Source: CAVPDA01 sp963702495
GTDB taxonomy: Bacteria > Pseudomonadota > Gammaproteobacteria > Burkholderiales > Rhodocyclaceae
Assembly (NCBI GenBank): GCA_963702495.1
Contig: CAVPDA010000018.1
Span: 62,001 to 126,000, forward strand
Direction: 5' to 3'
DNA length: 64,000 nucleotides
The notes beneath the pieces were generated by a model, which made no database searches, was not told where the DNA came from, and saw only the letters and a program-made list of their open reading frames with translations. This document shows, piece by piece, positions 8,240 through 17,215 of this stretch (the stretch's first letter is position 1; the number at the start of each line of letters is the position of its first letter). The position numbers were made by a program, and so were the translations under genes.

Positions 8240-9790
8240 ATGCGGCGTCTGGTCCTCATCGCAGCCCTGCTGCTGATTGGTGGCTGTGCCAGCCTGCCCA
8301 CCGGTTATGAACGCCCCGAGTCCTACGCGCTGCAGGACACGGCATCGACCTTGCTCGGCCAGGTCGGCCGTGATGCGCTGAAGGCGCACCCGGGGCAGGG
8401 CGCATGCCGGCCGCTGCCCGACGGTGTTAACGCGTTGGCCGTGCGCATGGTGCTGGCCGAGAAGGCCGAGCGCTCGCTCGACGTGCAGTACTACATCTGG
8501 CACCACGACCTGACCGGCCGACTCTTCGCCTACGCGCTGCTGCGCGCCGCCGACCGCGGCGTGCGCGTGCGCATCCTGGTGGACGATGTCGGCACCAAGA
8601 CCAACGACGACACGCTGCTCAGCCTGGCTGCGCATCCGAACATCCAGATCCGCCTCTTCAACCCGGTGGCAAACCGCAGCTTCCGCGGCTTGGGGCTGCT
8701 GACCGACTTCTCGCGCACCAACCGCCGCATGCACAACAAGGCCTTCGTGGCCGACAACCAGCGCGCGGTGCTGGGCGGGCGCAACATCGGCGACGAGTAC
8801 TTTGCGGCCAGCGGCGAGGTCACCTTCCGCGATCTCGACGTGGTGGTGCTGGGCCCGGCCGTGAGCGAGGTCTCGAAGGCCTTCGACATGTTCTGGAACG
8901 CGCCCATGTCCATTCCCATCGGTGCCCTGGCCGGGCGCCGCGGCAGTGCCGCGGGCCTGGACACCCTGCGCGCCCAGCTGGCCGCCTTTGTCGAGGCGCA
9001 GAGCGACAGCGCCTACGTGCGCAATGCCCGCTCGCAGACGGCACAGTCGCTGGCCTCGGGCATCGATGGCGTGTTCTGGGGCGAGGTGCACCTGGTGGTC
9101 GATGACCCGGCCAAGGTCACGCGTGCGCCCGAGGACACCGAGGGCCATATCTCGCGCCAGTTCGGCCGCATCAGCTCGGAGCTGCACAGCGAGCTGCTCA
9201 TCGTGTCGCCGTACTTCGTGCCCGGCGATGCCGGCGTCAGCGCACTGGGCCGGAAGGTGAAGGAGGGCGTGCGCGTGACGGTGCTGACCAACTCGCTCGC
9301 CGCCACCGACGTCGGCGCGGTGCACGCCGGCTACAAGAAGTACCGTGAGCCGCTGCTGGCCGCGGGCGTGCGCTTGTACGAACTGAAGCCCGAGGTCAGG
9401 GAGACTGACCGCGCCAAGGACGGCAAGACCTCGTCGCCCGGCGGTTCACGCGCTTCGCTGCACGCCAAGACCTTCGTGTTCGACCGGCGGGCCGTGTTCA
9501 TCGGCTCGCTCAACCTCGACCCGCGCTCGGTGCAGCTGAACACCGAGATCGGCGTCGTGTGCGAGAGCGAAGCGCTGGCCAAGGCCGTGGCCGGCGGCCT
9601 GGAGGGCCAGCTCGACAAGTTGGCGTGGCGGGTCGAACGGGTGGTCGCGCCCGACGGCCGCACGCACCTGGTCTGGAACGAAAGCACGCCCGGCGGCGTC
9701 GTGCAGCGCCAGGACGAGCCCGAGGTCAGCACCTGGCAGCGGTTCAGCGTCTGGTTCCTCGGCCTGCTGCCGATCGAGTCGCAGCTATGA
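8240..9790 (+). CDS. phospholipase D-family lipoprotein (ClsC/YmdC-like)
   Basis: A 516-residue lipoprotein (lipobox IGGCAS) with two HKD phosphodiesterase motifs: HNKAFVADNQRAVLGGRN at about residue 167 and LHAKTFVFDRRAVFIGSLN at about residue 408. This two-HKD layout is that of cardiolipin synthase C and related phosphatidyl-transferases acting at the cell envelope; substrate specificity cannot be read here. It is translationally coupled to its neighbours: 2 bases after DUF3047, and its TGA overlaps the ATG of the next gene (ATGA at 9787). In relatives these genes sit with a DUF4105 gene, which fits the broken gene that follows. Confidence 0.88.
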   Translation: MRRLVLIAALLLIGGCASLPTGYERPESYALQDTASTLLGQVGRDALKAHPGQGACRPLPDGVNALAVRMVLAEKAERSLDVQYYIWHHDLTGRLFAYALLRAADRGVRVRILVDDVGTKTNDDTLLSLAAHPNIQIRLFNPVANRSFRGLGLLTDFSRTNRRMHNKAFVADNQRAVLGGRNIGDEYFAASGEVTFRDLDVVVLGPAVSEVSKAFDMFWNAPMSIPIGALAGRRGSAAGLDTLRAQLAAFVEAQSDSAYVRNARSQTAQSLASGIDGVFWGEVHLVVDDPAKVTRAPEDTEGHISRQFGRISSELHSELLIVSPYFVPGDAGVSALGRKVKEGVRVTVLTNSLAATDVGAVHAGYKKYREPLLAAGVRLYELKPEVRETDRAKDGKTSSPGGSRASLHAKTFVFDRRAVFIGSLNLDPRSVQLNTEIGVVCESEALAKAVAGGLEGQLDKLAWRVERVVAPDGRTHLVWNESTPGGVVQRQDEPEVSTWQRFSVWFLGLLPIESQL

Positions 9791-10930
9791 AACGCGTCGC
9801 GGCTTTCGTCGGCCTCTTGTTGCTGGGCCTGCTCGTCGCTGCGGCGGGCGGCTGGGGTGTGCTGGCGCTGGCCATCTCGGGCCCGCAGGCCGAGACCCTG
9901 CGGCTGGCGCTGGCGGCGGGTTTCGGTGCGGCGGCGGTGGCTGCGCTGGTGTCGCTGGCGCTGAAGCATTGGCGCTGGCGCGGCCTGGGCCTCTTCGTTG
10001 CCCTGTTTGCCGGGGTACTGGTCTGGTTCTTCAGCCTCGAGCCCCGCAACGACCGCGAATGGGTGGCAGAGAACGCGCTGCTGCCCTGGGAGAAGTCGCT
10101 GGTGGCCGGAACCATGGCCACCCACCCGGGGGTGTATTGCCTGCGCAGCAGTGAGACGGCCTGGGACGAGGAGCGGCTGTGGCGCACCTACACGATGCTG
10201 ACCGATCTCGAGAGCGTGTCCGCAGTCTGAAGAGCGAGTTGGGCTTGCGTCCGGTGTACCACTAGAAGGAGGATCGTTCGGACGGGCATCTGTTCATCAC
10301 GGTCCTGGCGTATCAGTGCGTGCAGGTCGTGCGGGTGCAATTGAAGGCGGCCGGGATCAACGACTCCTGGGTCAGCCTGAGACAGACGATGTCGGTTCAG
10401 CGTCGCGTGACCGCCAGCCTTCGCCGCAAGGACGGACGGACGATCCATGTGCGCAAGAGCACCCAGGCCGAACCGGCATTGATGGCGATCTATGAGGCTC
10501 TGGCAATCAATCCGGCACCGGGAGGAACCAAAAAACTGATCAGCTGACGACTCAACAACGAGCAAACGCGCGACTCAAAACACCAGTACGCGCCAACAAG
10601 CTGATTTGTGTGAATGTTTTTTGCCCGTGTTAAACCTGGGTTACGCCACGACCGAAGGCGACGTTGTCACCGTGCACAACATCCGCAACTTCAGCTACCG
10701 AAGCGAAAACGACTTCACGCCCGCCTACTATGACAAGCGCTTCGACCTGCGCAAGCTCGAAGGCGTGGACCTGGTGGCCACGTACTGGATGGGCCCGGCA
10801 GTGGCGCACATCTTCCTCAGTTTCGCCTTCGAAGGCGGCGAGCAGCTGGCGGTGTTGACCGAGACGCACAAGGAGAAGGGCGAGGGTTATTCCACCGTCA
10901 AGGGCTTCTTTCGCCAGTACGAGCTGCCCC
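9787..10930 (+). pseudogene. DUF4105 membrane protein, broken by IS remnant and 3' truncated
   Basis: The first part (9787-10089) encodes three membrane segments and the family start NDREWVAENALLPW. The coding sequence then passes into a transposase fragment. Family sequence resumes in the same frame at 10645 (ATTEGDVVTVHNIRNF) and continues through TYWMGPAVAHIFLSFAFE and KGEGYSTVKGFFRQYEL, then stops matching at about 10930 shortly before an IS91-type remnant. The interruption of 555 bases is a multiple of three, but the insert contains stops. The gene has thus been hit twice and lacks its C-terminal part. Function of the family (related to Lnb-type periplasmic domains) is unclear. Confidence 0.75.
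10090..10644 (+). mobile_element. IS1634-type transposase remnant
   Basis: The C-terminal end of an IS4/IS1634-like transposase: THPGVYCLRSSETAWDEERLWRTY..., then after a one-base loss near 10218 LKSELGLRPVYH, a TAG at 10262-10264, and GHLFITVLAYQCVQVVRVQL to the stop at 10545-10547. The left half of the element is absent. CCTGGG occurs at both edges (10085-10090 and 10635-10640), which could be a target duplication around an internally deleted copy or chance, since joining there does not restore the host frame. Confidence 0.7.
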
Positions 10931-11047
10931 GGCACCTCCGAAGGTGGTCCCGCAGCAGTGGGCATACACAGGTAGGCGGCACTCTGGGCGATTGAGGGAC
11001 AGCGCACGGCTTGAGACTGTGCGGGCTCACCAATTCGGGAGCCTCGC

Positions 11048-12225
11048 GTGCAAGCCATTGGCCGGCAGCCCCAGCGGGCGCCGGATGGCGCCTCGGTCCA
11101 CTACGAGCGCCACCGCTCGGAACAGACCACGCTGTACCGCCTGGTCCAGCTGCACGCCGCGACCTTCTTCGCGCAGGCTGAGGCTGAGGCCGGCGCCGAT
11201 CTGCCGCAGTTTGTCAAAGACGAGTTCGACGCCTTCCTCGAATGCGGCATCCTGGCCCACGGCTTCCTGCGCCTGCGCTGCGGCGACTGCGGCCACGACA
11301 AGCTGGTGGCGTTCAGCTGCAAGCGGCGCGGCTTCTGCCCTTCCTGCGGCGCCCGGCGCATGGCACATACGGCTGCCCACTTGGTCAACCACGTCATCCC
11401 CCATGTGCCGGTGCGCCAGTGGGTGCTCTCTCTACCCATCCCCCTGCGCCTGCTGCTGGCTGCACAAGCCAAGCTGGTGACGCTCGTGCTGCAAGTGGTG
11501 CACCGTGTCATCACGCGCCACCTGCTCGGTCAGGCCGGGCTCAAGGCCGACAAGGCTGACAGCGGTGCGGTCACTCTGATTCAGCGCTTTGGCTCGGCCG
11601 CCAACCTCAACGTGCACCTTCACTGCCTGGTCCTGGACGGCGTGTTGTCCGGCGTCAACTATCCTGGCCGGCCAAGATAATTGTCGCCAAACAGCGTGTA
11701 CAGGCGCGGCATTGACGGGGCGCCGGAGTTCGTCGAAGTTCCCGAGCCAACTGACGAAGCACTGCAGTCGGTGTTGCGCAAGATCATCACCCGCACGATG
11801 AAGCTGCTCACCCGTCGGGGGGTGTTGGTCGAAGAAGAGGGTTCGACCTACATGGCCGACAACGACTGTGATTCGGACGAGGCCCGTACGCTCAGGCCGC
11901 TGCAGGCCGCAGCGTGTACCTATCGCATTGCCTTCGGCCCGCGCGCTGGCCAGAAGGTGCTGACGCTCCAGGGCGCCATGCCCAGGGAGACGGAGTTCAA
12001 GCAGACGCTGTGCGCCGACATCGACGGCTTCAGCCTGCACGCCGCCGTGCGCTGCGGCGCCGACGACCGGCAGGCGCTGGAACAACTGTGCCGCTACCTC
12101 ACCCGCCCCGCTTTGGCCAACGAGCGTGTTCAGACCAGCGCCGCCGGGTAGGTGGTGCTCAAGCGCGAGACAGCCTGGCGCGATGGCGCCACGCACTTGG
12201 CGATGACGCTAATGGAGTTCATGCA
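11048..12225 (+). pseudogene. IS91-type transposase, interrupted and truncated
   Basis: A remnant of an IS91-family (rolling-circle, HUH) transposase. It has the N-terminal zinc-binding domain (CGDCG then FCPSCGARR), the HLH metal motif in LNVHLHCLVLDGV, and downstream YRRGIDGAPEFVEV, ADIDGFSLHAAV and ALANERVQTSAAG. It is broken by a 48-bp palindromic insertion that brings an in-frame TAA (11678-11680), by a TAG in place of the expected Gln codon after TSAAG (12149-12151), and it loses similarity at about 12225 after MEFMQ. It cannot make an active transposase. Confidence 0.8.
11646..11693. repeat. 48-bp near-palindrome with 6-bp target duplication
   Basis: A 48-base insert centred on GGCCGGCC, with arms matching at 19 of 24 positions. 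It is flanked by GCGTGT on both sides (11640-11645 and 11694-11699). Removing the insert plus one copy restores the IS91 transposase reading LDGVYRRGIDG. Each arm begins TGT and resembles the terminal repeat of an IS21-type element, so it may be two abutted ends with nothing between, or a very small non-autonomous element. Confidence 0.7.
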
Positions 12226-12597
12226 GTGGCAGGTTGGCTGGCGGCTCTGCGGAAGCCAGATTCGTGAGTTCGATGTCGGCTGTGGGTCGATTCCGAACGA
12301 CTGACATCACCGAAGCCGCCGTTCACGCTGGCCGGACGAGCCAGTGACCGGTGTCGACTACACTGCGGTCGGAGCGCGCGAGGCTTGATGACTCCTATGG
12401 CCGACAAGCAGCTATCGATTTCGAACTCTTCGACCGACACTCCGTAGCCGTCCGGATTGGTCGCGACGTTCCGCTTCCGCTGCCTCGGTGGCACACCCTC
12501 ATCGCGTCACGTCCAACGATCCGAACGAACCGTAAGGGCGCCATCCCGCCATCGGCGCCGCTATCGCGTTCTGCGCGGTCCGGCGTTGGTTCCAGGG
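12226..12597. other. non-coding spacer after IS91 remnant
   Basis: No recognisable gene. Several short frames are open on both strands but none shows family-like sequence, a ribosome-binding site or a signal peptide. It probably consists of degraded mobile or flanking DNA between the IS91 remnant and the end of the PilJ-domain gene. Confidence 0.4.
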
Positions 12598-13371
12598 TCA
12601 GTTCGATCCGCGTTCCTGGTACAGGGCGGTAATCATTTCCAGGCTGCGCAGGATGGATTCGCTGGCGTCGGCTACCAGTTGGCGGAAGGATTCTTCGCCC
12701 TGCAGTTCGAGGGCGTGGCGAAACCATTCCCACTGGATCGACACGGCTTCGAGCTGGGCACGAATGGCGTCGGTGTTCTGCGGCGCCTGCTGCAGTTCGG
12801 CCAGGGCGGTGGCGAACAGGGCGGCGGCGGCACTCATGTCGCTGCGCAGTTGGGGGGAGTCGAATCCCCAGGCCTGCAGCATGTAGAGCTTGGCAAGTCG
12901 CTGGGAGACCATGCGCTGACGGCCGGAGATGTTCACCAGGCGCCCGATCGGCGACCCGGACTGCCCTTCCAGCAGTTTCGTCAGTTCGTCCGCGGCGCGC
13001 AGCAATTCTTCGCTCGATCCCATGAGCTGCTGCGCGCCGGCGCGGTGTACCGGTCCGCTGGCGACCGACTTGAACGGAACCCACAGACGATCGATCTGGG
13101 TCGTGGCCTCGCGTGTTTCCTTCGACGTCGCCATCGGCTTGAGCGCCGCCAACTGCCGTTCGAACAAGGCCACCGATTCCTCGAGTTGGGCCTTCGAAGC
13201 CTCCCGCGTGACGCCCAGGCCGAGCTGACAATACGCCTTGACGATGCGCTGCGTCAGCATGCGCTGGCGCCCGGCCTGATTGATTGCCGCGGCATAGCCC
13301 GCGTCCGCGGCCAGCGCCAGGCCATCCCCCAGAAGAAACCCAAACAGCAGCAGCAGCGAGCGGAACAGCAT
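12598..13371 (-). CDS. exported protein with two PilJ/NarX-type sensor repeats
   Basis: About 257 residues with a signal peptide (MLFRSLLLLFGFLLGDGLA). It contains two copies of the helical sensor module found at the N-terminus of PilJ and in NarX-like kinases: INQAGRQRMLTQRIVKAYC at about residue 30 and VNISGRQRMVSQRLAKLYM at about residue 145. There is no transmitter or methyl-accepting domain, so it is a free periplasmic sensor module. ATG 13371 is preferred over 13395 because of the purine-rich GGAGGAAGGGGG upstream. It is divergent from the c7 cytochrome at 13603; a partner kinase or a ligand such as nitrate is speculative. Confidence 0.8.
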   Translation of the reverse strand: MLFRSLLLLFGFLLGDGLALAADAGYAAAINQAGRQRMLTQRIVKAYCQLGLGVTREASKAQLEESVALFERQLAALKPMATSKETREATTQIDRLWVPFKSVASGPVHRAGAQQLMGSSEELLRAADELTKLLEGQSGSPIGRLVNISGRQRMVSQRLAKLYMLQAWGFDSPQLRSDMSAAAALFATALAELQQAPQNTDAIRAQLEAVSIQWEWFRHALELQGEESFRQLVADASESILRSLEMITALYQERGSN

Positions 13372-13547
13372 CGGGTGCCCCCTTCCTCCGGCCATGTCGT
13401 TCTATGATGTCGGTAGGCAGCGGAATGCAACCTCCTATCCGCATCGCGCACCGGGCTTGTAGAAGGGAACACACAAGAAGCATGCCATCTCGCACCATTT
13501 TGGTTCACGTCGATACATATGCGGAGATCGGATGCAGCGCCACCCCA

Positions 13548-13563
13548 TGGCATCGCACTTGCG
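13548..13563 (+). promoter_or_regulatory. sigma54-type -24/-12 promoter
   Basis: TGGCATCGCACTTGCG matches the sigma54 consensus TGGCAC-N5-TTGC with the correct 12-base GG-to-GC spacing. It ends 39 bases before the ATG of the c7 cytochrome at 13603. Confidence 0.65.
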
Positions 13564-13602
13564 TGCGCCCGTAGTCCATCCTGAAACCGGTTGTTGGGGG
13601 AT

Positions 13603-14268
13603 ATGACCCGGGGCAAATCACGCACCATCCTTGACCCGCGCCGGGCGCGCGTCCTGGCGCTGCTCTGCATCGCAATCTGCATGGCGGTGGTGCCCGCCGT
13701 CCGTGATGCCGCTGCGTTCCTGCGGCCGGTACCCGGTGCGCCCAAGCGCGAGAGCGCCCCGGCACCCCCGCCCAAAGTCCACGAGCAGCTTCCCAGCGCC
13801 CGCGGCGCTCAGGAACAGCCGGAACAGAACAAGTTCTACGATCCGGCCAATCCCGCCTATGCGGCACTGCAGAAGGCGAACGAGGCGCTGGCCGGGTTTC
13901 CGGTGGACGCCAAGGGCAACGTGGATTGGATGGCCGCGCTCTCCAGCGGACGCATCAAGCCGCTGGCGGATCTGCACGGCCAGACGCAGATGCAGCCGCT
14001 CGATCTCGACATCGTGATGAAGAACACGCGGGACATGCCGTATGTGCGGTTCCCGCACCGCTCGCACACCTTGTGGCTGGATTGCAGCAACTGTCACCCG
14101 GCCCTGTTCGAGCCCAAGGCCGGCGCGAACCAGATCACCATGGCGGAGATCTTCCGCGGCCGCCATTGCGGGGTGTGCCACGACCGCGTCGCATTCCTCA
14201 CCTTCTTTTCCTGCGACCGCTGCCACGCCGTACCCCACGCGTCAGGCGACGGCTCGATCGGCCCGTAG
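13603..14268 (+). CDS. triheme c7-type cytochrome (class A)
   Basis: A periplasmic cytochrome of about 221 residues. An N-terminal hydrophobic segment (RVLALLCIAICMAVVPAV) is followed by a Pro-rich linker and a C-terminal triheme domain with CSNCH, CGVCH and CDRCH. The signature HTLWLDCSNCHPALF with GANQITM places it with the cytochromes at 40013-40627 and the C-terminal half of 42483-43583. These are small electron carriers of the c(7) triheme type. ATG 13603 is used; an in-frame TTG at 13591 is possible. The sigma54 promoter upstream and the adjacent kinase-regulator operon suggest regulated expression. Confidence 0.88.
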   Translation: MTRGKSRTILDPRRARVLALLCIAICMAVVPAVRDAAAFLRPVPGAPKRESAPAPPPKVHEQLPSARGAQEQPEQNKFYDPANPAYAALQKANEALAGFPVDAKGNVDWMAALSSGRIKPLADLHGQTQMQPLDLDIVMKNTRDMPYVRFPHRSHTLWLDCSNCHPALFEPKAGANQITMAEIFRGRHCGVCHDRVAFLTFFSCDRCHAVPHASGDGSIGP

Positions 14269-14486
14269 TTTGATCGGCGCGCGCGGCGCGCCCTACGTCT
14301 GACCGCGCAGCCGCCGTTACTTGTTGGGATAGTAGAAATGCACTGAAGCGGATCCGGTGCGGACGGCGTTTGCCGCTTCGCCCAGGGCTTTCCCGTAGGG
14401 CGCGCTGCGCGCGCCGATCAAACGTCTGGCGCGCACGGCGCGCCCTACGTCTGGCCGCGCACCCGCAGTTTACTTGTTGGGATAGA
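14268..14486. repeat. 30-bp inverted repeat and duplicated gene tail
   Basis: GTTTGATCGGCGCG... at 14268-14297 is repeated in inverse orientation at 14394-14423 with one mismatch in 30. In addition 14284-14332 and 14438-14486 are direct repeats carrying the last codons of the neighbouring propeller gene. At 14317-14319 the minus strand reads a vestigial end, GSASVHFYYPNK-stop, beside the real ...VAHLYPNK-stop at 14470. This looks like the remains of a further propeller gene copy flanked by dispersed palindromic repeats that may also act as terminators. Confidence 0.7.
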
Positions 14487-15744
14487 GGTGGGCGACGCCG
14501 CCGAAGCTGCCGACCCAGATGCTGCCGTCTTCGTCGGTGGCCATCGAGAACACAGCGTTGGCGAACAGGCCGTCGTTGGTGTTCAGGTTCTTGAAGCTGC
14601 CGTCCGCCTGCATGATGGCGACGCCGTTGTTGGTGCCGATCCAGAACTTGCCGTTGGGATCGATGTGCAGCGAGAACACGTGATTGCCGGGCAGGCCGTC
14701 GGCGGTCGTGTAGTTCTTCCAGTTCTTGCCGTCGAAGCGCGCCAGACCGCCGCCCCAGGTTCCCGCCCACACCACGCCGTTGCGGTCCACCTCCAGCGCC
14801 ACGATGTAGTTCGGGTTGAAGGCGACATCGACCCCCTGCAGCCCCATTTCTTCCTTCTGCTTTGCGTGGTGCACCGAGGCCTTGCCGGGATCGTTCTTGA
14901 AGGTGATGTCGTCCTTCACTTTCTCGTAGGGGGCGCCGAGGCCCTTGGTGTGGTTCCAGTTGTTCCACTTGTCATTGCGATACAGCGCGAGGCCGCCTTC
15001 GGTGGCGAGCCAAATGTCGCCGTCCTTGCCCTCGGCGAGGCCGTAAACCCAGTCGTTCGGCACACCGCCCTTGGTGTTCTCGACGGTGAACAGATCCCAC
15101 TTGGAGCGGTCGCGCAGCGCTCCGCCGCGCACCCGATTGACGCCGGACCAGGTGGCGATCCAGAGGTCGCCGTTCCTGGCCTGCAGCACGTCATAGACGA
15201 AGGCGTCGCCGAGGCCGTCGGGAATGTTGAAGGTTTCCCACTTGCCGCCGGCCTCGTCGTACATGGACATGCCGCCGCCGTAGGTGCCGACGGTGACGCG
15301 GCCCTGCACCTTGCCGACGAAGAAGATGCCGTTCGACAGGAGGCCGTTGCGCGCGTCGAATACCTTGTACTGGTCGGCGGCCGTGTCGTAGCGGATGACC
15401 CCGCCCGAGGTTCCCACCCACACCACCTTGCCCTCGGCATAGATGCCCTTGACGTTCTTGTTGCCGACGCGGAAGTGCGAGAACTTGTCGCCGGGTACGG
15501 GCGGCGCCACCTGTCCTTCTTGCCCGCCGCCGTTCGCGGCGGCGGCCGGTGCGCCGATCGGCGGATGGGGTTCGACCGGAGCCTGGGCCTGGGCCTGGAC
15601 CGGCATCACCGCGGACGGCCGCGCCGGTTGGGCCTGCGTCGCTGGCTCGGATTCACCCTGTTTCTTGCCCACCGTGTAGGCGCCGGCAATGAGCGCGCCG
15701 GCGGCGATCACACCGACGGCCAGACTGGTATGACTCAGGGGCAC
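14470..15744 (-). CDS. membrane-anchored beta-propeller protein (Reg_prop repeats)
   Basis: About 424 residues: an N-terminal membrane anchor (LAVGVIAAGALIAGAYTVG), a Pro/Ala/Gln-rich linker, then at least eight two-component-regulator-propeller repeats of the form VWVGTSGGVIRYD / LWIATWSGVNRV / FWIGTNNGVAIM. Such propellers usually bind ligands or proteins and are often sensor domains, but no kinase domain is attached here. GTG 15744 is chosen because GAGGAG lies 7 bases upstream; the frame is open further but overlaps the preceding gene. It is the last gene of the operon beginning with the histidine kinase and is paralogous to the next gene upstream. Confidence 0.82.
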   Translation of the reverse strand: MPLSHTSLAVGVIAAGALIAGAYTVGKKQGESEPATQAQPARPSAVMPVQAQAQAPVEPHPPIGAPAAAANGGGQEGQVAPPVPGDKFSHFRVGNKNVKGIYAEGKVVWVGTSGGVIRYDTAADQYKVFDARNGLLSNGIFFVGKVQGRVTVGTYGGGMSMYDEAGGKWETFNIPDGLGDAFVYDVLQARNGDLWIATWSGVNRVRGGALRDRSKWDLFTVENTKGGVPNDWVYGLAEGKDGDIWLATEGGLALYRNDKWNNWNHTKGLGAPYEKVKDDITFKNDPGKASVHHAKQKEEMGLQGVDVAFNPNYIVALEVDRNGVVWAGTWGGGLARFDGKNWKNYTTADGLPGNHVFSLHIDPNGKFWIGTNNGVAIMQADGSFKNLNTNDGLFANAVFSMATDEDGSIWVGSFGGVAHLYPNK

Positions 15745-15763
15745 AGCGATCTCCTCGGTTCTC

Positions 15764-16855
15764 TCAGGCCTTGCGGCCGATGCGCGCCACCCCGCGCTTG
15801 GTGCCGACCCACACATCGCCGCTCGGGGCGATGGCGATGGCGTAGACGTGGGCGTCGAGCAGGCCGTCGTGCGGAGTGAAATTGCGGAAGGTCTTGCCGT
15901 CGTAGCGCGAGACGCCCTTGTTGGTGCCGAACCAGAACACGCCGCTGGCGTCGCGCGCGATGGAATAGACGATGTTGCCGGCCAAACCGTCCCGTGTGGT
16001 GAGGTTGGTCCACTTCTTGCCGTCGAAGCGGGCGACGCCGCCACCCCAGGTGCCGGCCCATACTGCGCCATCGGGCGCGGCGAGGATGGAGAAGACGTAA
16101 TTCGGGTTGTAGGTCGCACGCCCTTCGGTTGACACGTTCAGATCGTGGCGGGAGCGCGTGCCGAGGCCGGTATTGGAGCTCGCCGGCAGCTCGCTGTCGT
16201 TGGCATGGCCGAGGCCGTCCTTGTGGGTCCAGCTTTTCCAGGCCTTGCCATCGAACATGGAGACGCCGCCTTCGGTGCCGAACCAGACGCGGCCGTCCTG
16301 GTCGACGTCGATGCCGTAGACCCATTCATTCACCAGTTCCTTGACGTAGGTCTTGAACTTCTGCGTCTTCAGGTCGAAGTGATTGGCGCCCGCCCAGGTG
16401 CCGATCCACAGGTTGCCCTGCTTGTCGTTGGCGAAGGCATAGATCCAGTAGTCGGCCAGGCCGTGCATCGGGAAGTAGGTCTTCCACTTGCCGTCCTTGT
16501 AGCGCGATGCGCCGCCGGCGTTGGTGCCGAACCACTTGTAGCCCTGCGTATCGACGCCGATGGCAAACACGTACTCGTTGGCCAGCCCGTGCTGCCGCAT
16601 GAACGTGTTGCGCAGCTTGCCGCTCGCCAGATCCACCTCGTTCACGCCCGAGGACGTTCCGACCCACAGCGTGCCGGTCTTCGCTTCGACGCCGAGCGCG
16701 CGCACATAGACGTTCTTTCCGACCTCGAAGGATTCGATGACTTTCGGTTCGTCCTTGGCGGGCGGGGCAGTCCCGGTTTGGGCCAGCGCCATACCGGCGA
16801 CGAGGTGGCCGGCAAGCAGGACGGCGCCCAGGAGCGGGCGGAGTTGTCGAATCAT
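15764..16855 (-). CDS. periplasmic beta-propeller protein (Reg_prop repeats)
   Basis: A 363-residue secreted protein with signal peptide (LLGAVLLAGHLVAGMALA) and repeated propeller blades (LWVGTSSGVNEVD, KWFGTNAGGASRY, LWIGTWAGANHFD, VWFGTEGGVSMFD, VWAGTWGGGVARFD, FWFGTNKGVSRYD, VWVGTKRGVARI). It is a paralogue of the protein encoded just downstream, without the membrane anchor. It lies 7 bases after the monoheme cytochrome gene, in the same operon. A scaffold or sensing role linked to the cytochromes is an inference from position only. Confidence 0.82.
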   Translation of the reverse strand: MIRQLRPLLGAVLLAGHLVAGMALAQTGTAPPAKDEPKVIESFEVGKNVYVRALGVEAKTGTLWVGTSSGVNEVDLASGKLRNTFMRQHGLANEYVFAIGVDTQGYKWFGTNAGGASRYKDGKWKTYFPMHGLADYWIYAFANDKQGNLWIGTWAGANHFDLKTQKFKTYVKELVNEWVYGIDVDQDGRVWFGTEGGVSMFDGKAWKSWTHKDGLGHANDSELPASSNTGLGTRSRHDLNVSTEGRATYNPNYVFSILAAPDGAVWAGTWGGGVARFDGKKWTNLTTRDGLAGNIVYSIARDASGVFWFGTNKGVSRYDGKTFRNFTPHDGLLDAHVYAIAIAPSGDVWVGTKRGVARIGRKA

Positions 16856-16862
16856 TCTTTTT

Positions 16863-17207
16863 CTACGGAAGAGTGCGGATATAGGAGATGACGTCGAGGA
16901 TGTCCTTGTCCGTGAGCAGGCCGAAGAACGGCGGGCACTGCTTCTTGCCGGACTTGATGCGCGTCAGCAGGGCCATGTCGGGTTGCATCGGCTTGTTGGT
17001 GCCGGCGAAACTCGGGGCACTGGGATTGATCGCCTTGCCGTCCACGCCGTGGCAACCGGCGCAGCGGGTCTGATAGACACGGGTGCCGTTGCCGCGGTCC
17101 GCAGCGAAGCTCGGTGTGTTCATCAACAGCCCCGCCAGCAGCAGGCCGGCCATGCCATATCCTGCGGAGCGTGCCCGCCTTCGCTGTGTCGTGATCGCTG
17201 CCATCAT
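16863..17207 (-). CDS. monoheme cytochrome c
   Basis: A small periplasmic class I cytochrome of 114 residues: signal/anchor segment (GMAGLLLAGLLMNTPSFA), one CXXCH (CAGCH), and the usual later Met region (NKPMQPDM) plus C-terminal helix (DKDILDVISYIRTL). ATG 17207 follows a good AGGAGG site at 5-base spacing. It is an electron carrier or sensor partner; it sits between the Sel1 protein and the propeller genes. Confidence 0.87.
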   Translation of the reverse strand: MMAAITTQRRRARSAGYGMAGLLLAGLLMNTPSFAADRGNGTRVYQTRCAGCHGVDGKAINPSAPSFAGTNKPMQPDMALLTRIKSGKKQCPPFFGLLTDKDILDVISYIRTLP

Positions 17208-17215
17208 CGCGCCTC

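Noticed and set aside
10085..10640. CCTGGG at both edges of the IS1634 remnant as a target duplication
   Set aside because: Rejoining there leaves the DUF4105 frame shifted by one, and the left half of the element is missing, so the repeat may be coincidence.
13426..13441. Possible sigma54 site on the minus strand before the PilJ-domain gene
   Set aside because: TTGCA fits at -12 but the -24 side (CGGATA) keeps only GG.
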